This document shows, piece after piece, positions 54,536 to 63,892 of a stretch of 64,000 bases of DNA. The translations under genes and the position numbers were made by a program. Origin of the DNA: Symbiodinium natans (Eukaryota > Sar > Dinophyceae > Suessiales > Symbiodiniaceae); NCBI GenBank assembly GCA_905221605.1, contig CAJNDS010000587.1, positions 28,501 through 92,500 on the forward strand, written 5' to 3'. The notes beneath the pieces are model-generated. The model worked only from the letters and a program-made list of their open reading frames with translations, was not told the DNA's origin and searched no databases. Every line of letters starts with the position of its first letter. Position 1 is the stretch's first letter.

Positions 54536-54919
54536 GAGTTCTGTTCCATCCTTCTTTCCATCAAGGGCTCATGCAATTGCTCCATCTGCGAAAGGGTCAT
54601 AGAAGCTGAAGCCGGTTGTCACGGGCTTGTTCTGAAAGCTTCCCCCTCAAGCGGAAGCCAACTCCCTGCCCACTTGTTGCCAAACCCTACACCCCCCAAC
54701 CCCAAACCCTACACCCCAAACCCTAAACCCTAAACCCTAAACCCTAAGCCCTAAACCCTAAACCCTAAACCCTAAACCCTTTGCAAGCTTGGAGGGCTTA
54801 GGGGGTTAAGGCTCTGCCCGGTGCCAAGACTGGCCAGGTCACCATTGCCGCGCACCTCCCGAACCTGCAGCTTCGACACGAGTTGGAAACCGTACTGGGG
54901 CTCGCCTTTCCAATGCAAG

Positions 54920-55030
54920 TAGCTATGCTCTAATGCTTTTTTTGGTTCTGGGTTCCTAGTATAGCTACTGATACCAAAAAAGTGTATACACTTTTGTTTT
55001 CCAGGGTTTACTCCGAAGTAGGGGTAGTAT
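54920..55030. mobile_element. MITE, family L
   Basis: GGTTCTGGGTTCCTAGTATAG, CTACTGATACC and TTTACTCCGAAGTAGGGGTA match the element at 12105-12216. Confidence 0.5.
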
Positions 55031-55715
55031 GAAACCCAAAGGCACACTTAAGCGTATTATTGTCATTCGGTTCTGTTTGTGATTTCCTTTGGGGTCAGGG
55101 TTTTTATGTGCGCAGTGCCTCGACTAGATCTCCAACTTGACTGCGTTTTTTCTGAGGGGAAGGAGGGGGCGGGGGAGATGGCTAGTAAACCACGGTTTTT
55201 AGAGTTGAGAGTTCATAGATAAGCAAATCAAGGAGTAAAGCTTGGGGTTTAGGATTTAGGGTTTAGGGTTTAGGGCTTAGGGTTCAGCATAGGGGTGCAG
55301 GAGTGGATTTTGGGATTGAGCTGCCGCGGAAGCCCGAGCCAGAGGCTTCCGGTACACGCGGTTCAGTCACCGAGTCAACCCTAATCACCCCACCCCCCTA
55401 CCCCCCTACCAAAGGCAACACCCTGAAAACACCTGAAGCACCCTGAGCAGACACCCCCACCACCAAGACCCTAAATCCCAAACCCTAAGCCCTAAGCCCT
55501 AAACCCTAAACCCCAAGCCCTAAACCCTAAACCTTGAACCCCTCGCCAGGTTCCGACATTTGATGGGCGAAGGCCTTGCCCCAGAGCTCTTCTTTTGCCG
55601 CTGGCTCCAAGGTGCCAGGCTTAATCCTGTAGGTTAAGGTTTAGGGTTTAGGGTTTAGGGTTTGGGGTTTAGGGTTTAGGGTTTCGGGTTTAGGGTTTAG
55701 GGTTTAGGGTTTAGG

Positions 55716-55815
55716 TTGGGATGTTCCCCCTTCTACTAAGAGTCCTTAATAGGGACGATATTGCCCGCGATGATAACCCAATTATGGACTGTTAGCATAA
55801 TGGGGAACATCTCAA
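55716..55815. mobile_element. MITE, family E
   Basis: TTGGGATGTTCCCCCTTCTA and AGAGTCCTTAATAGGGA are mirrored by GGACTGTTAGCATAATGGGG and AACATCTCAA. TTTAGGG repeats flank both ends. Confidence 0.78.
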
Positions 55816-56159
55816 GATTTAGGGTCTAGGGTTTAGCGTTTGGGATTTTGGGTTTAGGGTTTGGGGTTTTGGGGTTTTGGCCTTTCGGGTTCAGGAGTTT
55901 TGGGCTTCAGAGTTTAGCAGTTTAGAGTTCAGAGGCTTACTATTTGGGGACAAAGGCTTCATAGTCATCCTCGCGCAGCAGGCCGCGGATTCCAGGTCGT
56001 AAAGCCAAACTTGAAGCCCTAAACCCTAAACCTTAAACCCTTTGGGGGCGTGAGCCCCAAACCCTCAGCACCAAGAAGATCCTTGCTCTGGGTGTAGGAG
56101 CCTAAAAAAGGGGCGCGGCGCACGTATCGAGCTTTGCGCGGCAGATGGCTCCCATGCTG

Positions 56160-56540
56160 ATTGGGGATTAGGGTTTAGGGTTTAGGGTTTAGGGTTTAGG
56201 GTTTAGGGTTTAGGGTTTAGGGCTGAACTCCTACAACCCAAGCTTGGAAGTTGTAAGTTCCTCCCTGTCATATCTGGAAGCGAATATTCGAGTTGAGTTA
56301 AGTGATGTTGTTAAAATTCTACGGTGGCAACTGCTACTGCAAAGCACTGAGAAAACATTGTAGGCAAACGCCAAATTAGACGAGCACTGGGGAGTGTATG
56401 TAGACCATTACAAACCCTAAACCCTAAACCCTAAACCCTAAGCCCTAAGCCCTAAGCCCTAAACCCTAAACCCTAAACCCTAAACCCTAAACCCTAAACC
56501 CTAAACCCTAGCCCTAAACCCTAAACCAGAGACTCAGGTC
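56160..56540. repeat. TTTAGGG array, unique spacer, CCCTAAA array
   Basis: TTTAGGG at 56168-56222, a 190-bp AT-richer spacer, then CCCTAAA/CCCTAAG units at 56412-56527. Confidence 0.9.
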
Positions 56541-56740
56541 TCTTTCAGACGTGCCTCAGTCAAGAGCTTCAGCTGCGAATCTGGGAGACTTGGTGGGAAA
56601 TTCAGAGTTCACCTAGACCATCATATGGGGAGGGGGGAGTGTTTAGGGTTTAGGGTTTAGTGTTTAGGGTTTAGGGTTTAGGGTTGAGAAGCCTCTTTGG
56701 GTACAGAGAAATGTACTAAAGGCTGCTAACGCCCCTATAC

Positions 56741-56842
56741 CTTGGAATGTTCCGCCTTGTACCAACAGTCCTTAACGGGATGAAAATGAGGGTACTATAA
56801 TCCCTAGAAAGGACTGTTAGCACAATGGGGGAACATGCCAAC
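56741..56842. mobile_element. MITE, family E
   Basis: CTTGGAATGTTCCGCCTTGT and CAACAGTCCTTAACGGGA are mirrored by GGACTGTTAGCACAATGGGG and AACATGCCAA. Confidence 0.75.
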
Positions 56843-57097
56843 CCTAAACCCTCAAGCCCTGAACCTGAAACACTGATAGAACCCCCCAAACCCTCAACCC
56901 TAATTCCTTCAACCCTGAACCCTAAGCATCGCTAAACCCTAAACCTTAAACCATCCCTCCATCGAGCCCAGCTTGACGAAGGATCACTTCGTCTTCGAGC
57001 GGTCCTTCAAGGCGAGGAGAAGTCACAAGTGCCCACTTGGGTGTGGAAGGGTTTAGGGTTTAGGGTCTTTGGATTAGGGATTATAGGGAGGTTTTAG

Positions 57098-57103
57098 GTT
57101 TTT

Positions 57104-57134
<31 letters not shown>

Positions 57135-57136
57135 GG
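57098..57136. repeat. Poly-T / poly-G junction
   Basis: A T run of about 15 is followed directly by a G run of about 23. Similar homopolymer tracts occur at 3427, 14758, 20018, 22893 and 35481. Confidence 0.95.
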
Positions 57137-57484
57137 CCAGGGGTGTGAGGGCTAAACCCTAAAACCCTAAAGGGTTTTTGAACACTAGGCTTTGCAAGCC
57201 CCTAAGAGAGTGTGGATGCGCGTCGAAAGGCAAATGATGCGAACGGGGGCCCTTGGAATGCGGTTTAGGGCAAGTATAGCGCTAAGAAGTTTTTGAGCTG
57301 AGTGTCTTTTGAGGTTCTTGTAGGGTGTTTAGGGTTTACAGGTGATGTTGAAAGCAGGTTCTTTTGTTTTTGCTTGCAGGGGCTCTGCACAAACTTGGCA
57401 GGTTGGTTTAGGATTAGTTCGGGACCCCTAAACCTTAAATCTAAAGGCTGAAGCCGAAACCCAAAATGAAACCCTAAACCCCAA

Positions 57485-57590
57485 CCCCCAACCCCTGACC
57501 CCTGACCCCTGACCCCTGACCCCTGACCCCTGACCCCTGACCCCTGACCCCTGACCCCTGACCCCTGACCCCTGACCCCTGACCCCTACC
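57485..57590. repeat. (GACCCCT)n heptamer minisatellite
   Basis: About fifteen near-perfect GACCCCT units. This is again a 7-bp period, but the sequence cannot be derived from CCCTAAA by one change. The Gly/Val/Arg/Gln minus-strand frame (57428-57671) is its translation. Confidence 0.95.
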
Positions 57591-57904
57591 CCCCCAAAAA
57601 AGCAACAACAAAATGAAAACATAAGACGGCCAACGTCTTCCCGAGGTTTTTGTGAAGCTGGCAGTTGCCATCTTTACCCTGCTGGAGAAGCGGCTGCCTG
57701 CTGCCTACCATAGCAGCCATAGCAGCTCTCTCTCTCTCTCTCTCCCTCTCTCTGTTTCTTTGGGCTAAGGGTTTAGGGTTTAGGGTTTAGGGGTCCCGAA
57801 ACCAGAAGAGTGCATGTGTCGGATTGAGGGTCAAGGGCTTTTAGGATTTCGGCGTCAAGCAGCTGGTAGCAAAGCTTCCGATGAGCAAATCTGGGGCCCG
57901 GATC

Positions 57905-57990
57905 TAACTAGGTAGGCACATGGGATAGTGGATAATCCTGTTTAAGAGGATCACATGTAGGAATATTTTTCAGGGGGTGTAGAGCGGAGG
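57905..57990. mobile_element. Introner-type element, family M
   Basis: AACTAGGTAGGCACATGGGA, CCTGTTTAAGAGGATCACAT and GGAATATTTTTCAGGGGG match the outer parts of the intron at 59939-60147. Confidence 0.5.
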
Positions 57991-58059
57991 TCACTTCCCG
58001 GGGGTTCGTCCTCACCCTAAAGGCACTCAGCCCTCAACCTTAAAGCCTAAAGCCTAAAC

Positions 58060-58212
58060 CCGAAGCCCTAAACCCTAAACCCTAACCCTAAACCCTAAAC
58101 CCTAAACCCTAAACCCTAAACCCTAAACCCTAAACCCTAAACCCTAAACCCTAAACCCTAAGCCCTAAACCCTAAACCCTAAACCCTAAACCCTAAACCC
58201 TAAACCCTAAAC
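58060..58212. repeat. CCCTAAA array
   Basis: About twenty units with one CCCTAAG variant, bordering a protein-like open segment on the right. Confidence 0.95.
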
Positions 58213-58343
58213 TAAGCAAGACCCTCAGGCTGGGCCAAGACATCGAAAAAATGATGGACCTGCTCTTTGCTGCAGACGCCGGGGGGCTCAAAGCCGAAGC
58301 TTCAAGCAAAGCAGCAGAGGCCCAGAGGTTACGGAGCTCATTT
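58213..58343 (+). CDS. Possible helical exon
   Basis: The frame from 58213 reads SKTLRLGQDIEKMMDLLFAA, then DAGGLKAEASSKAAEAQRLR, with no stop until the TTTAGGG array. It has heptad-like spacing of hydrophobic residues and Ala/Glu/Lys-rich composition typical of a coiled or amphipathic helix. GC-rich codon use resembles the confirmed exons. The array borders suggest it lies between telomere-repeat-bearing introns. The family is unknown. Confidence 0.35.
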
Positions 58344-58491
58344 CAGGGTTTAGGGTTTAGGGCTTAGGGCTTAGGGCTCAGGGCTCAGGGCTTATGACGT
58401 ATAGGGTGCAGGACTTGGGGCATCTTAGGGTTCGGAACCAGGGTTTAGGGTTTTGGGTTTTGGGTTTGGGGTTTAGGGTTTAGGGTTTAGG

Positions 58492-58582
58492 GTTTGGGTG
58501 GAAGGCATGGCAAATTCCCGACGATGACCTGTTCCTCGCGACGCTGAACGTCAAGGCGGGGAAGGATGCACAGTACACGGTT
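58492..58582 (+). CDS. Possible exon
   Basis: A frame reading KAWQIPDDDLFLATLNVKAG and then KDAQYTV is open until TAG formed by TTTAGGG. It is compact, balanced in composition and flanked by TTTAGGG arrays. It could belong to the same gene as 58213-58343. No domain is assignable. Confidence 0.33.
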
Positions 58583-58929
58583 TAGGGTTTAGGGTTTTGG
58601 GTTTAGGATGTTTGTCCAGATCTTGTCTCCCAACACCCTACCACCTGCAAAACGCATAGACCTTACGCCTAAACCGTCACAAGTCGTTGGGCATCATTGC
58701 CTTCACCAATTAAGCCGCTGGGTCTTTCTTTTTTTGGGGTATAGGGTTGAGGGCTGGGGACACTGTTTCAATGCTGCCGCCACCACTGAATGGTGCATGC
58801 AGGTCACGCGCTCGATGCTGAAAGGCACCGGAGCATAGCCCTCGAACCTCAATCCCAGACCCAATCATCTCAGCCATGCGCAGGTGGGGGTTGTTCAACA
58901 CTGATGGCCCCTCTTGGGTTCCCTTTGAG

Positions 58930-59860
58930 TGGGTTTAGGGTTTAGGGTTTAGGGTTTAGGGTTTAGGGTTTAGGGTTTAGGGTTTAGGGTTTAGGGTTTA
59001 GGGCCATTAGAGTATGGAATTTGGGGTACCCGAGCACGCACCCGCAAAATTGAACAACCCCCGACATGGTGCAACCTCGGTGGAAGTTGCAAAACGGTGC
59101 GAGCCGGCTGCTTTCGTAATCCATCCTGGGCTGCTGAGTTTAGGGTTCAGGGTTGCGGGTTTAGGGTTTGCAGTGTATGCATCCTGGTTTATATGCAGGA
59201 GAGCGGAGGCCGAGTGAGGTTCGGGGCGTATGGGGCTCCACAGATATCCCTAGACTAGAGGAGCACGGGAGGTAGGTAATAATTTGCATTAGATTCTCCT
59301 GCAAGAAGTACTGTGGAATGTTTGTTCCCGGCCCTCGGTGTGGGCTGTGTTTCGTTTTTGACTCAGCCATTCGACTCGCTTGGTTCTCCTGCTGGCATAA
59401 TATAGGGGTCGGTATAGTTAAGAAGAGTATCCCCTTACAACTTATGGCCCGTTTAAAATCATACTATGATAACCCCCAAAGCCGTATTCTAATTCTTCAG
59501 GCCCCTATCTTACCCGCCTTGAGCACCCAATCTCAGATGATCCCGACAGTGTATGTCAAGTAGCTGAGCTTCAGTGCAGGGATGTTCGAAGTAGCAAGTT
59601 TACTCCAGCTTGGCCGCTCAGGGGCCATGAACAGCAATAATTTAATAGTTAGAAAGTCCCGTTGATGTGGAGAAGACGCGCTTTGCTGTTGCTAAGTCAA
59701 CGACATTGGTTTCACATTTCCAGACTGCCCCTGTCTTCAAATTGAATGGCTACCTCGGGTGTAGATCAACATGGGTGCGATGCCGGACCCCAACCCCTAA
59801 ACTCCAAACCCTAAACCCTATCCTCAACACCTGTTCTGACCAGTTTTCACCATCCGCGCC
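58930..59860. other. TTTAGGG array and mostly unique upstream region
   Basis: About ten TTTAGGG units (58930-59003). The following 850 bp are largely unique with short degenerate repeats at 59138-59170 and 59797-59822. Just before the Hsp70 ATG lies CTGTTCTGACCAG, a possible trans- or cis-splice acceptor. Confidence 0.4.
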
Positions 59861-60222
59861 ATGGCCGAGAAGACCGAAGTCGGAATTGACCTTGGCACCA
59901 CGAAATGCCGTGTCGGTGTTTGGCAGAGGGACGGCAAAGAAACTCGGTAGGCCCTTAGGACATTTTTTGTTTTCCCTTATTCTGAGTAGCTGAGTGAGTA
60001 CACTTCACATTTTTTGGGATACGATAATCCCCTATAGAACTGAAAGTGTACACTTTTTGGGGGCTTATGAACTCAGCAACTAGGTATTGGGTTTCAGAGG
60101 ATCATAATTCAAGAATATTTTTCAGAGGGTTTTAAGGGCCATCCCAGGACATCATCGCCAATGATCACGGCAACCGGGCCACTCCCTCCTACGTTGCAAC
60201 TGCTAACTTCGCAGGAAGCTGA
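59861..60222 (+). pseudogene. 5' fragment of an Hsp70 gene (two exons)
   Basis: Exon 1 (59861-59938) encodes MAEKTEVGIDLGTTKCRVGV and WQRDGK. This is the Hsp70 start with the IDLGTT phosphate-binding loop of the ATPase domain. Exon 2 (60148 on) encodes DIIANDHGNRATPSYVA, the next conserved block, and joins exon 1 in phase 0. Homology stops at about 60198 and TGA follows at 60220, so about 40 of the usual 640-odd residues remain. The usual tyrosine after GTT is lysine here. What follows is an unrelated decayed PARP-like sequence, so this is a truncated gene copy or exon-shuffling product and not a working chaperone. Confidence 0.8.
59939..60147 (+). mobile_element. Nested introner: family K inside family M, Hsp70-fragment intron (GA-AG)
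   Basis: The outer element starts GAAACTCGGTAGGCCCTTAG and ends GAGGGTTTTAAGGGCCATC and CCAG. The inner family K copy (59985-60083) runs from AGCTGAGTGAGTACACTTC to GGGCTTATGAACTCAGCA. The only phase-keeping donor is GA at 59939, and GA also starts exon 2. The inner copy matches 22050-22140 closely, so it inserted into an existing intron. Confidence 0.75.
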
Positions 60223-60223
60223 T

Positions 60224-61251
60224 GCTGCACGCCACCTTTTTTTAGTCAAGTTCGGTGCCGTTTCCTCTTATTATAGTCCGTGTAACAAGCCCAATAAGTG
60301 GTACGGCCACCAGAACTGCGGTGTCAAGGGGCACCGCGAGATGAAAACCGAATACGGCAAGCTTTTTTTGCGGCAGCGAGACAACATCGTCGCTGAAGGC
60401 GAGGTGTGGGCGTGCCGAGTTAGTTGGGTGCCTCCTAAGGAGCCCTCACCGCCCGACAATAGTCTGGCTAAGCCAGGCTACTGGAGGGTGGCTGAAAAAG
60501 CCCACCAGGGCAAGGAGTGTTGAGTGTTGCTCCGAGCCCTACAAAACAACCAGTACGCGGCATCTCATCGAGCACATTTCAAGTCAATCCAGTGGTGCCC
60601 GCCACCTGACGTGGAAATCACTGACATTGCAGAAATTGTGAACTCCACGAAACAGCGGGCGTACGAAACAGCACGCTCTGGCGAGACTCTGCAACGCAAC
60701 CCGCACGGATGTCATGGGATTCCAGGAATCACTGCCTTCAAATGCGTTGTAGACGACGGCTGCGCAGATTTGAATGAGCATCTGCTCTTCGACGGCTGTC
60801 CCCGGCAAAGCATCGACGACATTGCACGGCGCGGAATTGAACTGCAGCGTGGGGGAGATGTTGCTGGCTCCATGTTCGGCAGAGGAGCCCACTTCGCGCA
60901 AAACGCCTCCAAGTCTGACCTTTACACCACTTGCGCAGAACGCACAGCCGATGCCAATTCAAGGATTTGCGCCATGCAGGCTCTGAGCGCTGCGTAGTCG
61001 TCGCGCGAGTGATGCTTGGGAAACGAAGATTGCGACAACAAGAGACCATTATCGAACAATCCGAGCACCGGAGCGGCACAGCGGTGAGCCCTTTGATTCC
61101 GTTACAGCTTCGACAAGGCAAAATGGCGGCCTTGTCGATCATGTGGAGTTTGTGATTTTTTGCCAAGCAGCTTGCACTTGTCCGCTACCTCATTTTCTAC
61201 AAACACAAGCCCGCCTGCCGCTGCCACAACTGCCGGCTCCGCAGACTCTGA
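60224..61251 (+). pseudogene. Decayed ADP-ribosyltransferase (PARP/ARTD catalytic domain) gene
   Basis: The frame from about 60224 continues past an in-frame TGA (60521-60523) to 60997. It includes VLLRALQNNQYAASHRAHF, then EHLLFDGC and MFGRGAHFAQNASKSDLY. These are the donor-loop, first-strand and GRGxYFA signatures of the ARTD catalytic fold. The frame shifts by one near 60975 to ERCVVVARVMLGK, shifts again before GGLVDHVEFVIF (about 61125-61158), and again at a T6 run (about 61152) to LALVRYLIFYKHK. The nicotinamide-binding His of the HG motif is Asp (GAC), the Tyr of GxYFA is His (CAC), and the Glu of EFVIF is kept. Multiple lesions indicate a pseudogene. Sequencing error at T6 could explain only one of them. 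Confidence 0.75.
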
Positions 61252-61433
61252 TCTGTACAATCTCAAGCTTCAAGTTGCAGAGTAAAGCCAGAAGCTCTTT
61301 CTCCAGACGCCCACCGAGGAAAAAGGCACGACACAGATAGCGTCGGCATTGCCCCCCCCCCTCAACCCGCCTAACTGACTGCCTGCCACGCGACAGGATA
61401 CCACTTATCTTTGGATGCACAGGTCCTTCCTGC

Positions 61434-61502
61434 CCTAATATGGTTATAAGTACAGTTATAAGTACAGTTACAAGTGGTTACTAAGTACCATGAACCTCCA
61501 AG
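61434..61502. mobile_element. Right half of a family F MITE
   Basis: CTAATATGGTTATAAGTACAG through AAGTACCATGAACCTCCAAG. The left half is missing. Confidence 0.6.
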
Positions 61503-61924
61503 TACCCATGAACTCCAAGTTGGGATGTTCTAGCCGCAGTGCGGAACTGCGAGCAGCAGCCTCCAATCGATATCATCTACTCGTAGGATTCAGGGTTTAG
61601 GGTTTAGGGTTTAAGGTTTAGGGTTTAGGGTATCAAAATGGAAATCTCTGCCACTCGATGCTTCCCACGCTAAGCTCTCAAATTGCCAAAATCGCCGCAC
61701 TGCTGGGGTCCGTGAGATTGTTAAGGGGTGCTAAGAGTCCAGGCAGCCGTTTAGGGTTTAGGGTGTAGGGTTTAGGGTTTAGGGATTAGGGAACCCTAAA
61801 GCCTACAAAGTCCGCAGGTTGCCAGGAAGCCCAAAAGGCAAGGGTGGGGAAGGGATCCTCCACCGTAAGCCCTACACCGCAGGGGTGGGGGACTTAGGGG
61901 TTTTAGATCAGATCTCAGACGTCC
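61503..61924. other. Spacer with short TTTAGGG patches
   Basis: TTTAGGG units at 61592-61630 and 61749-61790. The remainder is unique, with no supported frame. Confidence 0.5.
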
Positions 61925-62113
61925 ATGGCTGGGTTCGCAATCTTGGCATGGCTTTTGGGCTGGTTCGGCAAGGGTTGGGATTGGGGTTCTAGCTTGAGGG
62001 GTGTGGGTTCCGCGCAGCTGTTCCAAGCAGAAAGGGCAATCCCATGGCACGCATGCTGCCTTTGGTGCAGGTGGCTACATGAGCCCTCCAGGGCATCTGG
62101 TAAAAGTATCTAA
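61925..62113 (+). CDS. Possible small ORF or exon with hydrophobic N-terminus
   Basis: TCCATGGCTGGG opens a 62-codon frame beginning MAGFAILAWLLGWFGKGWDW. The ATGGCTGGG start is shared with 25436 and 40829. The first 20 residues are signal-like; the rest (IPWHACCLWCRWLH) is Cys/Trp-rich. Overlapping frames on the other strand are also open, so confidence is low. Confidence 0.22.
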   Translation: MAGFAILAWLLGWFGKGWDWGSSLRGVGSAQLFQAERAIPWHACCLWCRWLHEPSRASGKSI

Positions 62114-62307
62114 GGCAATCAGGCAAATGATAAGCCTTCGCTTATTGGGTTGACACGTTGGCCTCTAGGAGTGTCGGGCGAGGCCCTCAACCCTAAACCC
62201 TATGCATAGGGTTTAGGGTTTAGGGTTTAGGGTGTAGGGTGTAGGGTGTAGGGTTTAGGGGTTTAGGGTTTAGGGTTTAGGGCCCTCAACCCTGAACCCT
62301 AAGCATC

Positions 62308-62421
62308 ATGGATCTGGTGGCGGTCGCTGTCCTCTGCGCCTTCTTGCTGCAAGCGCTCACGCTCGCGCTGCTTACGCTCTTGATGGGGATCCGGGATTTC
62401 CGGGGCTCAGGGTATAAGGGT
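62308..62421 (+). CDS. Possible signal-anchor exon
   Basis: ATG at 62308 opens MDLVAVAVLCAFLLQALTLA, then LLTLLMGIRDFRGSG, up to the TAAGGGTTTAGGG repeats. About 28 hydrophobic residues followed by charged residues fit a membrane anchor. The segment is GC-rich unique DNA between TTTAGGG arrays (62206-62283 and 62420-62450). Confidence 0.35.
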
Positions 62422-63324
62422 TAAGGGTTTAGGGTTTCCGTTTTAGGGTTTAGCCTGGCGGGTTTGGTTGCGGGGATGGTTTGTCGGGTCAAAACAGCGT
62501 CTTGTCCCCTGCCGCTGTTCCTCCTTGTTCACGGTGCATGCTGAAAACGTTGGCCTGCGTGAGGTTTTCATGTCCGCTGTTTGTTTTGTGGGTTGTCACA
62601 CGTTTCGATTTCAGCGTTTTCAACTACCAAAAGGGGTGCCCCTTTTGGTGCATGGTTTTCGTGCGTGTTTTGTGCAACGTCACGAAATGCGTGGCATGCG
62701 TGGTAGAATCGAGACACGATTCATGGCCTTCCTGTGTTACCTACACACGGCGCGTTTTGCGTTTTTTTTCGTTGCGTTTTTTCTGGATGGAGTTGCTGGG
62801 GGGTCTGAGTGGGTTTGTTTGGGGGGGAAGAGGGGGGGTTTAAGAACGAATCTGTGAATCGGGCTTGCTTGGGGATACAAGCGTGTGCCTCTGGCAGGAC
62901 ATCTTCCGTTTCTAGTCGCGCTTGCCTCTGTAGCGCACAGCGTATGCTGTTATCGTATGATTCTCCGCTTAGGGTCTAAAGTGGGTGCTTCATGGTTTTG
63001 ACTCGGGGCTTTGGTCCTTCTGCTTCCTGGAAAGACAAAAGCTACTGTGCAATTACACAAGTCCCACCTTTCACACCAAAAACCGAATCACAATAATTCT
63101 TTTTCCCACCTCTAAAACACGAAACCCTGCAAATTACGATGTAAACCCGCCCCCGTAACTGAGCCCGTCGGGGGGTTTAGGGATAGGGTTTGTAGGGTTC
63201 GTACGGAACATGGGAAAGGCTGAGTGGCCATCAGTAAGGCTGCTGTTGACCTTCGGCATCTGCCGCCTCTGCAAGCAGGATGCTTCAGTGAGAGGCTTGC
63301 TGATCCTTGGGGCCCAAATGACCT
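62422..63324. other. Unique spacer with a short perfect palindrome
   Basis: It contains CCAAAAGGGGTGCCCCTTTTGG-type symmetry at about 62629-62650. The 129-codon frame at 62468-62857 spans this palindrome and a G-run and has no recognisable domain. The rest is unique and mostly GT-rich. Confidence 0.4.
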
Positions 63325-63402
63325 TAGGGTTTAGGGTTTAGGGTTTAGGGTTTAGGGTTTAGGGTTTAGGGTTTAGGGTTTAGGGTTTAGGGTTTAGGGT
63401 TG
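63325..63402. repeat. TTTAGGG array
   Basis: About eleven pure units, 30 bp upstream of a hairpin element. Confidence 0.95.
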
Positions 63403-63427
63403 AAGATTGAGGTCATGGGCTCTATAC

Positions 63428-63524
63428 TATGGTTTGTGGTTCCGATATATTAAATAGGGATTGTAGTAGTATAGCCCCTCTACTACTACAATCCCTATTT
63501 AAGGTATCTGAACCACAAACCATA
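63428..63524. repeat. 97-bp hairpin element
   Basis: TATGGTTTGTGGTTCCGATA and AATAGGGATTGTAGTAGTA on the left are mirrored by TACTACTACAATCCCTATT and TGAACCACAAACCATA on the right. A loop of about 9 bp and a few mismatches separate the arms. It lies directly upstream of the membrane-protein exon and could be an intron or promoter-proximal insertion. Confidence 0.85.
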
Positions 63525-63544
63525 TTCTGGCTCGGCCCCCAAGG

Positions 63545-63892
63545 ATGGGATTCTCTCAGCACTTCATCTGCAACTTTCCTGAGGGCAGGGCCGCGGCGCA
63601 GCTCCATGAAACGCAGTGCAGGCTCCTGGTTAGCGCCAGCGCATTCTTCCTCGTCACTATCTCCGCGCGATTCGTCGCCCTGCAGTATAGATATTTCAGT
63701 AGCCTGACTTCGGAGATCTCTCTTGTGCATGAGATGTCATCCTTGGCAATGTACATCCTGTCGCTTTCATGGTTCGCCTGTGGCCGCATGCTGATCTCCC
63801 CTCGCACTTTGGATGCATGGTCCATCCTGGGCTTCATATGCGTGTTCCCCATGCAGATGGCTGAAGAACGACAATCTCTCACCAGCCTGTTG
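63545..63892 (+). CDS. Exon of a multi-pass membrane protein (partial)
   Basis: A frame open for 116 codons holds three hydrophobic segments: LLVSASAFFLVTISARFVAL, MSSLAMYILSLSWFACG and WSILGFICVFPMQM. Polar loops lie between them. The frame is also open for a few codons upstream of the ATG at 63545. It runs into CTTGGTAGCCCAGTGG at 63893, the left end of a family A introner, so the exon probably ends just before or within GCTTGG (a GC donor). The protein family is not recognised. The gene continues beyond the window. Confidence 0.5.

Noticed and set aside
57428-57671. Gly/Val/Arg/Gln repeat protein
   Set aside because: Translation of the GACCCCT minisatellite.
60521-60523. Selenocysteine UGA in the PARP frame
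   Set aside because: No SECIS-like hairpin was identified, the position is not conserved Cys in the family, and further frameshifts downstream indicate decay.
62468-62857. 129-codon plus-strand frame
   Set aside because: It crosses a perfect palindrome and G/T-rich sequence, a second overlapping frame of equal length exists, and no domain is visible.
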